Part shown: one piece after another, positions 54,817-63,373 of the stretch
Position numbering within the stretch: the first letter of the stretch is position 1
How the letters are laid out: the number at the start of each line of letters is the position of its first letter
Origin: Desulfacinum sp.
GTDB lineage: Bacteria > Desulfobacterota > Syntrophobacteria > Syntrophobacterales > DSM-9756
Assembly (NCBI GenBank): GCA_014359885.1
Contig: JACIYN010000025.1
Coordinates: 121,634-185,633 of the forward strand
Length of the DNA stretch: 64,000 bases
Direction of reading: 5' to 3'
The notes under the pieces: model-generated
Databases searched by the model: none
What the model was told of the DNA's origin: nothing
What the model saw: the letters and a program-made list of their open reading frames with translations, nothing else
Program-made: the position numbers and the translations under genes

Positions 54817-55788
54817 ATGCCGACCGTACCCTCTTCACCCTATTCCGCTCCCCGGGGGAGCCTCCCCTCGGTGGGGATCACCACCTTCGCGGGGTACCCC
54901 TTCTACCGGGCCGACCTGACGCCGGACCTGGTGGTGGTGGGGATCCCCTACGACGAAGGGGCCACGGGAAAGCCCGGCGCCCGGTTCGGGCCGCGGGCGG
55001 TCCGCGAGGCGTCCATGCTCTACACCTACGAGGGCATGGAGGACCGCTTCTACGACGCGGACCGGGACCGGTGGATCCTCCAGGGAAAGCGGATCGTGGA
55101 CGCGGGGGACGTGGACATCCAGCCCCTGAGCCGCGTGGACAACTGGCGGGCCATCCAGTCGGTGACGGAGGACGTGCTGGCTCGCGGGGCCGTCCCGGCG
55201 CTCATCGGCGGGGACCGCAGCGTCACCCACGCGGCGCTCAGGGCCTTCCGGGACCGGAAGGTGCACTACGTGCAACTGGCGAGCCACGTGGACTGCGACT
55301 TTCCCGACCGGGACGACCACACCCACGGAAACACGGTGGCCCACATCCTCAAGGAAGGCCTGGCCCGTTCCGTCACGGTGGTGGGGGTGCGGGGCCTGAG
55401 CCAGAACGGGCGGGGGGTGGCCTGGGCCCGGGAGCGGGGCGTCCGGATCGTGACGGCATCGGCCATGCGCCGCGACGGGCCCGACGCCTGGGTGGATCAG
55501 CTCCCAGACGGGCCGGTCTACGTGGGCCTGGACATCCACTTCTTCGATCCGGCTGCGGCTCCGGGGGCGGGAACGCCAGAGCCCGGAGGCTTTTTCTTCC
55601 ATGAGTTTTCCGACATCGTGGAGGCCCTGGCGGCCCGGCACGCCATCGTGGGCTTCGACGTGGTGGAGGTGAATCCTTTCCTGGACGACCGGGGAGCGGT
55701 CACGTCCCAGCTGGCCGCCCGGTGCCTGCTGGAACTGGCCCACGGGGCCCTGCGGGACACGGCCGCCGCCGGCCCATCCGGAAGTTGA
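54817..55788 (+). CDS. Ureohydrolase-family protein with degenerate metal site
   Basis: A 323-residue paralogue of the agmatinase 3.3 kb upstream. The fold marks are kept (GIPYDEGATGKPGARFGPRAVRE, PGAGTPEPGG), but three of the six metal ligands are replaced. GGDH is GGDR (Arg134), the first Asp of DxHxD is Ala155 (LASHVD), and the second Asp of DxD is His241 (GLDIHFFDP). His157, Asp159 and Asp239 remain. It is unlikely to be an ordinary di-manganese hydrolase. It may bind a different metal, partner the intact enzyme or have a new activity. It follows ferredoxin by 15 bp. Confidence 0.75.
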   Translation: MPTVPSSPYSAPRGSLPSVGITTFAGYPFYRADLTPDLVVVGIPYDEGATGKPGARFGPRAVREASMLYTYEGMEDRFYDADRDRWILQGKRIVDAGDVDIQPLSRVDNWRAIQSVTEDVLARGAVPALIGGDRSVTHAALRAFRDRKVHYVQLASHVDCDFPDRDDHTHGNTVAHILKEGLARSVTVVGVRGLSQNGRGVAWARERGVRIVTASAMRRDGPDAWVDQLPDGPVYVGLDIHFFDPAAAPGAGTPEPGGFFFHEFSDIVEALAARHAIVGFDVVEVNPFLDDRGAVTSQLAARCLLELAHGALRDTAAAGPSGS

Positions 55789-55798
55789 AAAAAAGATT

Positions 55799-55838
55799 CA
55801 TCGGCGTCCATTGACGTTCATTGGCGGTTTTCTTTCAC
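55799..55838 (+). repeat. Dispersed element (ATTGACGTTCATTGGCGG variant)
   Basis: TCGGCGTCCATTGACGTTCA then TTGGCGGTTTTCTTTC, in the 85-bp gap between the ureohydrolase paralogue and gabT. Third of four copies. Confidence 0.7.
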
Positions 55839-55873
55839 CTGGACAAGATCTCCAACAGCGGAGGTGACCTGCC

Positions 55874-57178
55874 TTGGAAACGAAACGCACCGATCAACTG
55901 GCGGCGCTGCGGGCCGCGGTGGTCCCGCAGGGACCGTTCCACGTGACCCCCTTCTTCGCCGAACGGGCCGAGGGGGCCCGGATCTACGACGTGGACGGCC
56001 GGGAGTTCATCGACTTTGCGGGCGGCATCGCCGTCATGAACGTGGGCCATTCCCACCCCAAGGTGGTGGCGGCCATCCGGGACCAGGCGGAAAAATTCAC
56101 CCACACCTGCTTCCACGTGGTCATGTACGAACCCTACGTGCGCCTGGCGGAAAGGCTCTGCCGGCTCACCCCGGGGGATTTTCCCAAGATGGCGCTTCTG
56201 GCCAACAGCGGGGCGGAAGGCGTGGAAAACGCGGTAAAGATCGCCCGCTACGCCACCAAGCGCCCGGCCGTCATCGTCTTCGAAGGGGGCTTCCACGGCC
56301 GCACCCTGCTGGCCATGACCATGACCAGCAAGGTGAAGCCCTACAAGTTCGGCTTCGGGCCCTTCGCCCCGGAAGTCTACCGCATGCCCTACCCCTACTG
56401 CTACCGGTGCGCCTTCGGCCTCACCTACCCCGGCTGCGGCGTGGCCTGCGCGGACCACCTGAAGGACTTCTTCCTGGAGCACGTGGCGGCGGAACAGACG
56501 GCTGCCGTGGTGGTGGAACCCGTGCTGGGGGAAGGGGGCTTCGTGGTGCCGCCGCCCGAATACTTCGCGAAGCTCGCCGCCATCTGCCGCGAAAACGGCA
56601 TCCTCTTCGTCTGCGACGAGGTCCAGACGGGCATCGGCCGCACGGGCCGGATGTTCGCCATCGAGCACTGGGGCGAGGTGCCCGATCTGCTCATCACCGC
56701 CAAGAGTCTGGCGGCGGGCATGCCCCTGAGCGCCGTGGTGGGCCGGGCGGAGATCATGAACGCGCCCCACGTGGGCGGCCTGGGCGGCACCTACGGCGGA
56801 AACCCCGTGGCGTGCCGGGCGGCCCTGGCCGTGCTGCAGATCTTCGAAGAAGAAAACCTGCTGGAAAGGGCGCAGGCCCTGGGCGTCAAGGCCCGCGGCC
56901 TCCTGGACGAGATGGCCCGGGAGGTGGAGCTGGTGGGCGAGGTGCGCGGCCTGGGACCCATGCTGGCCATGGAACTGGTGACGGACCGGGAGCGCAAGAC
57001 CCCCGCCACCGACCAGGCCAAGGCGGTGGTGCGCACCTGCTACGAAAAGGGCCTGATCGTCATGAACTGCGGGGCCTACGGGAACGTGCTCCGCCTGCTC
57101 ATGCCTCTCGTGACCACCGACGAGGAGCTTCAGCGCGGCATGTCCATCCTGCGCGACGCCCTGAAAAGCGCGGGCTAG
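55874..57178 (+). CDS. gabT: 4-aminobutyrate aminotransferase GabT
   Basis: A 434-residue class III aminotransferase strongly resembling E. coli GabT: DFAGGIAVMNVGHSHPKVVAA, CFHVVMYEPY, GGLGGTYGGNPVAC and YGNVLRLLMPL. PLP lysine Lys277 is in ITAKSLAAG. It converts GABA to succinic semialdehyde. The start is a TTG with a near-perfect GGAGGTGA six bases upstream; no ATG fits. A cysteine-containing loop (CYRCAFGLTYPGCGVACADH) is longer than in E. coli. Last gene of the patA unit. Confidence 0.87.
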   Translation: METKRTDQLAALRAAVVPQGPFHVTPFFAERAEGARIYDVDGREFIDFAGGIAVMNVGHSHPKVVAAIRDQAEKFTHTCFHVVMYEPYVRLAERLCRLTPGDFPKMALLANSGAEGVENAVKIARYATKRPAVIVFEGGFHGRTLLAMTMTSKVKPYKFGFGPFAPEVYRMPYPYCYRCAFGLTYPGCGVACADHLKDFFLEHVAAEQTAAVVVEPVLGEGGFVVPPPEYFAKLAAICRENGILFVCDEVQTGIGRTGRMFAIEHWGEVPDLLITAKSLAAGMPLSAVVGRAEIMNAPHVGGLGGTYGGNPVACRAALAVLQIFEEENLLERAQALGVKARGLLDEMAREVELVGEVRGLGPMLAMELVTDRERKTPATDQAKAVVRTCYEKGLIVMNCGAYGNVLRLLMPLVTTDEELQRGMSILRDALKSAG

Positions 57179-57260
57179 GACTGTGCCCGGCAACGGGCCC
57201 GAAACGTAAGGGGCGCTCTCGGAAAGCCTCCCAGCCGGCCATCCCATCGGCGCTGCTCCC

Positions 57261-57288
57261 GTAGGGGCGGTTCGCGAACCGCCCCTAC
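57261..57288. repeat. REP-like perfect palindrome (GTAGGGGCGGTTCGC family)
   Basis: Third copy of the 28-bp core, downstream of gabT. Confidence 0.85.
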
Positions 57289-57378
57289 GGCATCCCCGCC
57301 TGGCCGTAGGGTTGCGCCCCGCGCCCCTGGGAAAACCGCGTTTTCGGTAAAGGCCGGAAACCACCGCTTTTCCCGTAG

Positions 57379-57398
57379 CGCAGCCCTTCAGGGCTGCG
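57379..57398. repeat. REP-like hairpin (CGCAGCCCTTCAGGGCTGCG)
   Basis: A perfect stem around TTCA. Family of 27449 and 42682. Confidence 0.7.
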
Positions 57399-57604
57399 GA
57401 GGCCCCCCGGCATTGGCTAGTCCATGGGGTATATCTTGTCACTTCAGGTGGTTACGACGTCCCTTTCCCGCAGCTCCGACCGATTCCCCTTGCCTTTTTC
57501 GTCCGCCTGGTCCTCATTGGTAGCGGTCCGCTTCGCGCTCGGGCCCCCCGGACTGCGGGCCCGCTCGAAAAATGGAAAAGACCCGGAAAGGAGACACTCC
57601 ACCC

Positions 57605-58297
57605 GTGACCCCCATTCCCGTCCTCCTGCAGGATGAACACCTTCTGGCGGTCCACAAGCCGGCCGGGGTCCCGTTCCACGGAACCCCGGGCGAGGAGGGA
57701 CTCGTCGGCCTTGTGCGCCGCCGGACGGGGTTGGAAACCCTCTATGCCGTCCACCGGCTCGACCGGATCACCTCCGGGGTGCTCCTTTTGGCCCGAACCC
57801 GGGAAGCCGCCCGGGAGCTGGGCCGGGCCTTCCGGGAACGGAGGGTCTCCAAGTGGTACCTGGCCGTCTCCGACCGAAAGCCCCAAAAGAAACAGGGGAC
57901 GGTCTCGGGCGACATGGCCCGGTCCCGGCGGGGCGCCTGGAAGCTTCTGCGCACCCGCACCGATCCGGCCGTCACGCGCTTTACCAGCGTCTCCTTGGCG
58001 CCCGGCCTCCGTCTCTTTTGCCTCAAGCCGGAAACGGGCCGCACCCACCAGGTGCGGGTGGCCCTGAAGGCCCTGGGTTCCCCCGTGCTGGGCGACCCGC
58101 TCTACTGGAGCCCCCGGCCCGGCTCTACGGAGCCGGACCGGGCCTATCTCCACGCCTACGGCATCGCCTTCGACCTCTTCGGCACGCCCTGCCGGATCTT
58201 CTCCCCGCCCGCGGAAGGCCGCCTCTTTACGTGCGCCGCCTTCCTGAACGCGCTTTCCGGGATCCGTTGCCCGTATTCCGTGATCCGTGATGGGTGA
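57605..58297 (+). CDS. RluA-family pseudouridine synthase
   Basis: A 230-residue RNA-modifying enzyme (241 from an ATG at 57572). The catalytic motif HRLDRITSGVLLLA holds the active Asp, and KPAGVPFHG, KPETGRTHQVRVALKALGSP and LGDPLY complete the family pattern. No S4 domain. A GTG at 57605 with AAAGGAG eleven bases upstream is preferred; the ATG has no ribosome-binding site. The last residues (SVIRDG) and the TGA stop come from a heptanucleotide repeat. Which RNA uridine is modified is unknown. Confidence 0.85.
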   Translation: MTPIPVLLQDEHLLAVHKPAGVPFHGTPGEEGLVGLVRRRTGLETLYAVHRLDRITSGVLLLARTREAARELGRAFRERRVSKWYLAVSDRKPQKKQGTVSGDMARSRRGAWKLLRTRTDPAVTRFTSVSLAPGLRLFCLKPETGRTHQVRVALKALGSPVLGDPLYWSPRPGSTEPDRAYLHAYGIAFDLFGTPCRIFSPPAEGRLFTCAAFLNALSGIRCPYSVIRDG

Positions 58298-58335
58298 CGA
58301 GTGACGAGTGACGGGTGATGGGTGATGGGCGATGG
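58273..58335. repeat. Heptanucleotide tandem repeat (GTGATCC/GTGACGA/GTGATGG) at the end of the RluA-family gene
   Basis: Nine seven-base units starting GTATTCC-GTGATCC-GTGATGG and ending GCGATGG. It includes the stop codon (58295-58297). The core unit matches the lipB-lipA array. Confidence 0.9.
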
Positions 58336-58372
58336 GTGGAGCGTTCCTCCCCCCTTTTCCAAAGGGGGGCCT

Positions 58373-58455
58373 GGGGGGATTCCCCCTACCCCCTACCCCT
58401 CTACCCTTCCCTCTAATCCTTTAATCCTTAATCCTTTAATCCTCTAATCCTTCCC
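58373..58455. repeat. Heptanucleotide-type repeat (CCCTACC, CTAATCC) at the end of ada
   Basis: Seven- to eight-base units such as CCCTACC, CTTAATC and CTCTAATC in tandem. The ada stop codon (58436-58438) lies inside the array, so this array and the previous one meet between two convergent genes. Confidence 0.8.
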
Positions 58456-59491
58456 TCTCCAGCAGGCGCTTCTTCCGTTCCAGGCCCCACCGGTATCCGG
58501 CCAGAGTTCCGTCGGAGCGCACCACACGGTGGCAGGGGATGACAAGCGCCGCGGGGTTGGACGCGCAGGCCCGGGCCACGGCGCGCACGGCGGAAGGACT
58601 TCCGATACGGCGGGCGATTTCCGAATAGGTGGCCGTCTCGCCCGGCGGGATCTGCCGGAGCGCCTCCCAGACGCGCTGCTGGAAGGCCGTACCCCGCACG
58701 TCCAGGGGAAGGTCCGGGGCGGTTCGGCGCGGCGCCTCCAGGTGGGCCAGCACTTTTTCGAGGTGGGCTCCCCGGTCGGGATCCTCCGGCAGGATGCGGG
58801 CCCGAGGAAAGCGCTCCCGGAGCTCCCGTTCCAGGGCTACCGGGGAATCGCCCAGGAACACGGCGCAGACGCCCCGGTCCGTGGCCGCCACCAGCACCCA
58901 GCCCAGGGAACAGGGCGCGGAGGCGAACCGGATTTCCAGATCTTTTCCACCTCTTGCGTACTGTTTCGGGGACATGCCCAGCTCCTTTCCGTCCCGCTCG
59001 TAAAACCGGCTGCCGGATCCGTAGCCCGCTTCGTGGATGGCTTCCGTGACGGACCTCCCCCGGCCCAGGTGGGCCTGGACCTTTTGGCGCCGCCGTTGGG
59101 CGGCATACCGGCTGGGGGTGATTCCCAGGATCTTCTTGAAGACTCTTTGCAGGTGGGACGGGCTGCATCCGGCTTCGGCAGCCAGGTCCTTCAGTTTCGG
59201 AGGGCTTTCGGCCTGGGCGATCCGGCGGCAGGCCCACCGCACCAGCTCGGCTCGGGGGTCGGGCCCCTGCCGGTCCGGCCGGCACTTGGCGCAGGGTCGA
59301 AACCCGGCCTTTTCCGCGTCCTTCCAGGTATCGAAAAACCGGACGTTTTCCCGCCGGGGCCTTCTGGACGGACACGACGGGCGGCAGTACACCCCGGTGG
59401 TCACCACGGCGTAGACAAAAATTCCGTCGGCCGCCCCGTCCCGGCCGAGCACCGCCCGCCACCTGGCCTCCTGGGACATAGATCCGTTCAT
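58436..59491 (-). CDS. ada: Ada: methylphosphotriester/O6-methylguanine-DNA methyltransferase and regulator
   Basis: A 351-residue three-part protein. Residues 1-80 are the zinc domain with C36, C40, C67 and C70 (GVYCRPSC, PCAKC), where C36 accepts methyl from phosphotriesters. Residues ~85-175 are an AraC-type DNA-binding region. Residues ~190-350 are the O6-methylguanine transferase with Cys320 in IPCHRVV. AAGGAG lies eight bases before the ATG. It repairs alkylated DNA and, when methylated, would activate its own gene. The last few residues come from a repeat array. Confidence 0.93.
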   Translation of the reverse strand: MNGSMSQEARWRAVLGRDGAADGIFVYAVVTTGVYCRPSCPSRRPRRENVRFFDTWKDAEKAGFRPCAKCRPDRQGPDPRAELVRWACRRIAQAESPPKLKDLAAEAGCSPSHLQRVFKKILGITPSRYAAQRRRQKVQAHLGRGRSVTEAIHEAGYGSGSRFYERDGKELGMSPKQYARGGKDLEIRFASAPCSLGWVLVAATDRGVCAVFLGDSPVALERELRERFPRARILPEDPDRGAHLEKVLAHLEAPRRTAPDLPLDVRGTAFQQRVWEALRQIPPGETATYSEIARRIGSPSAVRAVARACASNPAALVIPCHRVVRSDGTLAGYRWGLERKKRLLEREGLED

Positions 59492-59727
59492 CTTTCCATC
59501 TCCTTTTCAGCTCCCCCTCACAGGCTCCGATGTAGCGCATCTTCCGCCGGGATTCACTCCGATTCACGACCCGCAATTCCCTTTTTCCCTGCGGGCCCGA
59601 ATCCCGCAAAGTCCCCCCACGGAAACGGCCGAAACCCGCTTTCCCCTTCGGAAATTAAAAGCGCGACCCGGCGTCACGAGAGCCGTCCGGCCATTTGGCA
59701 CATAAGCACTTGGGGGTCGATCATTGA

Positions 59728-59790
59728 TGTCAATGGCCAACTATTTTGACCCTTTTTTGGACAATAATTTTGACCCACTTGGGATGAAAA
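59728..59790. mobile_element. Terminal region of an IS21-family element
   Basis: TGTCAATGGCCAACTATTTT begins an IS21-type end, with two short repeats (CAACTATTTTGACCC and CAATAATTTTGACCC) inside. It lies just beyond the istB stop, so it is the right end of the element. The other end was not found. Confidence 0.65.
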
Positions 59791-59792
59791 AA

Positions 59793-60318
59793 TCAGCCTT
59801 GTCGTTTCTGTCTCAGTCGATAGCTTTCCCCTCCCATGATGAAGATGTGTGAATGGTGAATGAGGCGATCCACGATGGGCACAACGACGCTGTCATCCTG
59901 GAAGAACTCGCCCCAGGCGGTAAACTCCTTGTTGGTGGTGATGATCACGGATCGGTATTCGTAAAGGGCGTTGACCAGCTGAAAGAGGTTGTAGCGCGCC
60001 TGCCGGCTCATGGGCAGATATCCCAGTTCGTCAATGATCAACAGGTCGAACTTTTGCAGGGCTGTGATTTGGTGTTTGAGTTCGCCCTTGATCTCGGCCA
60101 GTTCCAGTTTCTCGACCAGCGCCAGGGCGGAGGTGAAAAGAACCTTGTAGCCGGCGTCAATGGCTTCCTGACCGATGCCGATGGCCAGGTGGGTCTTTCC
60201 CACTCCCGGCGGGCCGATAAAGATCAGGTTGGCGCGCTCGTCGATGAAGCGGAAGTCCAGGAGCTGGGTGATCTGCCGTTTGGTAATGGTTGTTTGGTGA
60301 CGGTAGTCCAACATCGGC
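59793..60318 (-). pseudogene. istB: IS21 helper ATPase istB, N-terminally truncated
   Basis: The conserved ATPase core is intact: Walker A GPPGVGKTHLA, Walker B LLIIDELGYLP and the C-terminal FQLVNALYEYRSVIITTNK and HHSHIFIMGGESYRL. The usual ~85-residue N-terminal region is missing; the frame runs out at about 60318, where unrelated sequence begins. istA is absent. This is a dead remnant of an IS21 element. Confidence 0.8.
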
Positions 60319-60684
60319 CATGCCCTGGTGGCCAATGAATTCCTCTCCGTGTTGAGGGAGGAATACGGGTGGAACGCCCCGCTCTTGACAGAAGCCATGC
60401 TGAATCGGATCGCGGCCGACGATCCATTTGTGGATCTGGACGGAGACGGAAGGGTCCGGGGTCGGCCCCTGGCCGGAGCCCTGGAAACCCTCGGCCCGAT
60501 TCTGGGCATCTCCGGGGATGTGGAGGAAGGATCGGCGGAAGGGGGACTGGAGGCCCTTTCCGAGGAGGACCGCCAGAAGGCCCTGAGCCTCCTGGACGGC
60601 CTGCGGGATGCCTGGCGGCGGGGAAAGGCCCCATGGACGCAGGAGGAACTCCAAAGGGTCTTTCGGAAAATGTTCCGTCCGTAG
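60319..60684 (+). pseudogene. Probable 3' fragment of an interrupted gene
   Basis: About 120 codons (a GTG is available at 60328) with good codon character: NEFLSVLREEYGWNAPLLTE, then a helical, acidic region ending in WTQEELQRVFRKMFRP. It begins exactly where the istB remnant stops and has no ribosome-binding site, so it looks like the tail of a gene whose 5' part was lost in a deletion or insertion. The family was not recognised. Confidence 0.45.
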
Positions 60685-60751
60685 GGGCTTGCCCTATCCC
60701 GGGCGGGAAGTCCTTCCATGCGGTCCCGGGCGAATTCCGGATGTCCCAGAC

Positions 60752-63316
60752 CTACCGGTCTGGGGGCCGGAAGAAGGCATCGTAGCGGGGAGGGGTGCGG
60801 CCCAGGGTGGAGCGGGCGGCCGGGAACCAGGTGAGGCCCGCTCCGGCGGACCAGCGCGTGTAGCCGGAGGACTTGTCCAGGTCCACGTGCACGCCCACGG
60901 CCCAGTGGGGTGTGAGGAGCTTCACGGCCCGAAGGGACCCCGAATAGCCCAGCCCGGAAAAACGGTCGCCGGCGTAGCGCTCCGGCCGGTCTCGACGCGG
61001 ATAGACGGGGCTCGATTCCGTTTCGTAGTAGAGGTAGCCCGCCGAGGCCTCCGCATCCAGCCACCAGGTCCTGTCGGGTTCCGTTTGGAAACGCAGCGTC
61101 GGGCCGGTCATCACGAAGACCGACGGGCTGAAATAGCCCCCGTGGCCCAGGGTGTAGAAATCCGAGTTGCGGTCGTAGTGGGCCGCGGAAAGGAAGGCCC
61201 CCGCGGACACCGTCCCGGCCTTCCAGGGAAAGCTCCGCCCGAAGGCCGCATCGCCCGACAGGGAAAAGTTTCGCCACACCCCCTCGCCCCAGTAGTGGTC
61301 GGCTCCGACCCGCAGACTCGCCCAGGTTCCGTTCCCCCACGAAAGGCTCCAGCCCGCCGACCCGCCGGTACGAAGCACCCGTCCCCAGGCGTCGTCCGAG
61401 TACGGGTCCCGCCGGCCGATCCAGGAAAGGAACGAATCCTCCACCGATTCCTGGTGCACTTCCAGCCGCCACCGGGGATTGGAAAGCTCCAGGGAAAAGG
61501 TGGGCACCGGATCCACGGGGCCTCCCAGGGGGGTGAGCCCCACGCGGGCCCGAAGGTCCCAGGCCCCCTCCCGCACCAGCGCCACGGACGGGGCCGCCGT
61601 CCACCGGGAGCTTTCCCACCGGGAAGCGTCGTAGGTCCCGGATCCCGCAAGCCCCGCGGACCCCACGAAGGGATCGGAACCGGGATCGTCGGAGTCCAGC
61701 CGGATTCCCTCCACCTCCAGGGTCCACAGGGATGCCTCCCCCGCGGGAAGGTAGAGCCGCCAGGGGATGCGCAGCGTCTTCAGGCGGGACGTGCCGTCGT
61801 CTCCGGATCGGCTTTCGTAGGACGCCTGCACCGTGGACCAGGGCCCGGCGTCGTCCGTCCCTTCCGGTGCGGTCGAAGCGGCCCGGAGCGCCTTGCCCGA
61901 TCTCCGGAAATGGTCCGCCGCCGCCCGCCCAAGGGAAGGATCATCGGTCCGGGCCAGGTTTTCGGCCCTGCGGTGCGCTTCGGCGAACCGGCCCGCCCTT
62001 TCCAGGGAAAGAAGCGACCCCTGGGCCCCTTCGGCGTCCGGTTCCAGGGAGAAGGCTTGATGGAAAACCTCGGCCGCTTCAGATGCCCGCCCCTGTTCCA
62101 GGAGCACCCAGCCGAGGGAGCGCAGGGGAGCGCCATGGTCCGGATTCAGTTCCGCCGCCCGCCGGTAGGCCGCTTCCGCCTTCGCCAGGTCTCTTTTCTT
62201 CCACCAATAGGATCCTTCCTCCAGGTGAAGGCGCAGCAGGGCGCTCCGATACCCTTCCGGATACGGGGACTCCAGGGCCTGCAGGGCCTCGCGGGCTTCC
62301 CCGAACTTCTTCTGGGAAATGAGCGCATGGGCGAGACCCAGGGAGGCCTCGGGCCGGTCGGGTCGGGCGCTTCGAAGCCGGGAAAAGAGCGCCTCCGCTT
62401 CCGAAAGCCGCCCCGCGTGGTAACGGTGCCAGCCCAGCTTCAAGAGCGCATCGGGATCGTCGGGGTTCCTTTCCAGGATCCTTCGGGCCACGGCCTCCGT
62501 TTCCGGGTCCTTTTCGGAAAGGGCCGCAAGCCGCCGCCGCAGGGCCTCCGTTTCCAAGGCATCCAAGCCCTTTCGGTAGGACGCGGGCACGCCGGCACGG
62601 TCCTTTTCCTCACCCAGCCGGGCCAGCATCTCCACCGGGTCCGCCAGGTCCAGGAGTTCCGCATAGATCCCCAGGCGAAGATCGTAGCGGTCCGCCGTGC
62701 ACTCCAGGAGCCTTTCCTGGAGGCTTCGGGCCTCCGCCGTCCGGCCCTTCCTTCGGAGCGCCCGGGCCGCCTCGAAGAAGGCTTCGGGGGCGATGCAGCG
62801 GCGAAGGGCCCTGTCATTTCTTCGCGCGAAACGGGAAAGGGCATCGGGGTCGGCCGCCGCCGCAGCGGCCGCCGCTTCCTGCCGGATCCGGCTTTCTTGG
62901 AGGCTCCTTCGAACGATGGCGCGGCCCCGCCGGTAGTCGGAAAGCCACCTTTCCAGTTCCCGGGTGCGAACCCCCTGGCGGTGGAGATCCTCCATGAGCG
63001 CCGCCGCCTCGTCCTTCCTTTTCAGGCGGTCCAGGCAGAGCGCCTTGCCCCATTGGGCTTCCTGCCGAAGGGAAACGGGACCGGTCCCGCGCATCACCTG
63101 GTCGAAAAGGGCCAGGGCCCTCTGGAATCGCCCTTCCCGGTAGTGCCACCAGGCGATCTCCAGGGAGGCCCGGGCCCGCACGGAGCCGGCCTCCCGCCCC
63201 GCTTCAGCGGCGGGTGCCGGCCAGTCTGCGCCTTCGGAAGGCGGAGCCCCGGCCGTCGCGCCCCCGGGGCCGAACATCGCCAGCAAGAAAACGACCATCA
63301 AAAGGATCCGCTTCAT
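60752..63316 (-). CDS. BcsC-like protein: TPR repeats plus outer-membrane beta-barrel
   Basis: An 854-residue exported protein. A signal peptide (residues 1-~22) leads into TPR-type helical repeats (~50-480; for example GWHRYHAGRLSEAEALFSRL and RSLGWVLLEQGRASEAAEVF). A C-terminal ~340-residue barrel region matches the end of cellulose synthase subunit BcsC (SLRVGADHYWGEGVWRNFSL, LSAAHYDRNSDFYTLGHGGYFSP). Such proteins export polysaccharide across the outer membrane. The ATG at 63316 is chosen for the signal peptide. The polymer is unknown; no synthase is in the window. Confidence 0.78.
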   Translation of the reverse strand: MKRILLMVVFLLAMFGPGGATAGAPPSEGADWPAPAAEAGREAGSVRARASLEIAWWHYREGRFQRALALFDQVMRGTGPVSLRQEAQWGKALCLDRLKRKDEAAALMEDLHRQGVRTRELERWLSDYRRGRAIVRRSLQESRIRQEAAAAAAAADPDALSRFARRNDRALRRCIAPEAFFEAARALRRKGRTAEARSLQERLLECTADRYDLRLGIYAELLDLADPVEMLARLGEEKDRAGVPASYRKGLDALETEALRRRLAALSEKDPETEAVARRILERNPDDPDALLKLGWHRYHAGRLSEAEALFSRLRSARPDRPEASLGLAHALISQKKFGEAREALQALESPYPEGYRSALLRLHLEEGSYWWKKRDLAKAEAAYRRAAELNPDHGAPLRSLGWVLLEQGRASEAAEVFHQAFSLEPDAEGAQGSLLSLERAGRFAEAHRRAENLARTDDPSLGRAAADHFRRSGKALRAASTAPEGTDDAGPWSTVQASYESRSGDDGTSRLKTLRIPWRLYLPAGEASLWTLEVEGIRLDSDDPGSDPFVGSAGLAGSGTYDASRWESSRWTAAPSVALVREGAWDLRARVGLTPLGGPVDPVPTFSLELSNPRWRLEVHQESVEDSFLSWIGRRDPYSDDAWGRVLRTGGSAGWSLSWGNGTWASLRVGADHYWGEGVWRNFSLSGDAAFGRSFPWKAGTVSAGAFLSAAHYDRNSDFYTLGHGGYFSPSVFVMTGPTLRFQTEPDRTWWLDAEASAGYLYYETESSPVYPRRDRPERYAGDRFSGLGYSGSLRAVKLLTPHWAVGVHVDLDKSSGYTRWSAGAGLTWFPAARSTLGRTPPRYDAFFRPPDR

Positions 63317-63373
63317 CTGAAAATCCCTAACGGTCATGACCGGTTCCGCTCCGCTCCCACCATGACCCAAGGA

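Larger units (their letters stand above)
57179..57604. other. 426-bp intergenic region with two REP-like elements
   Basis: REP-like palindromes lie at 57261-57288 and 57379-57398. No gene is credible. Confidence 0.5.
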
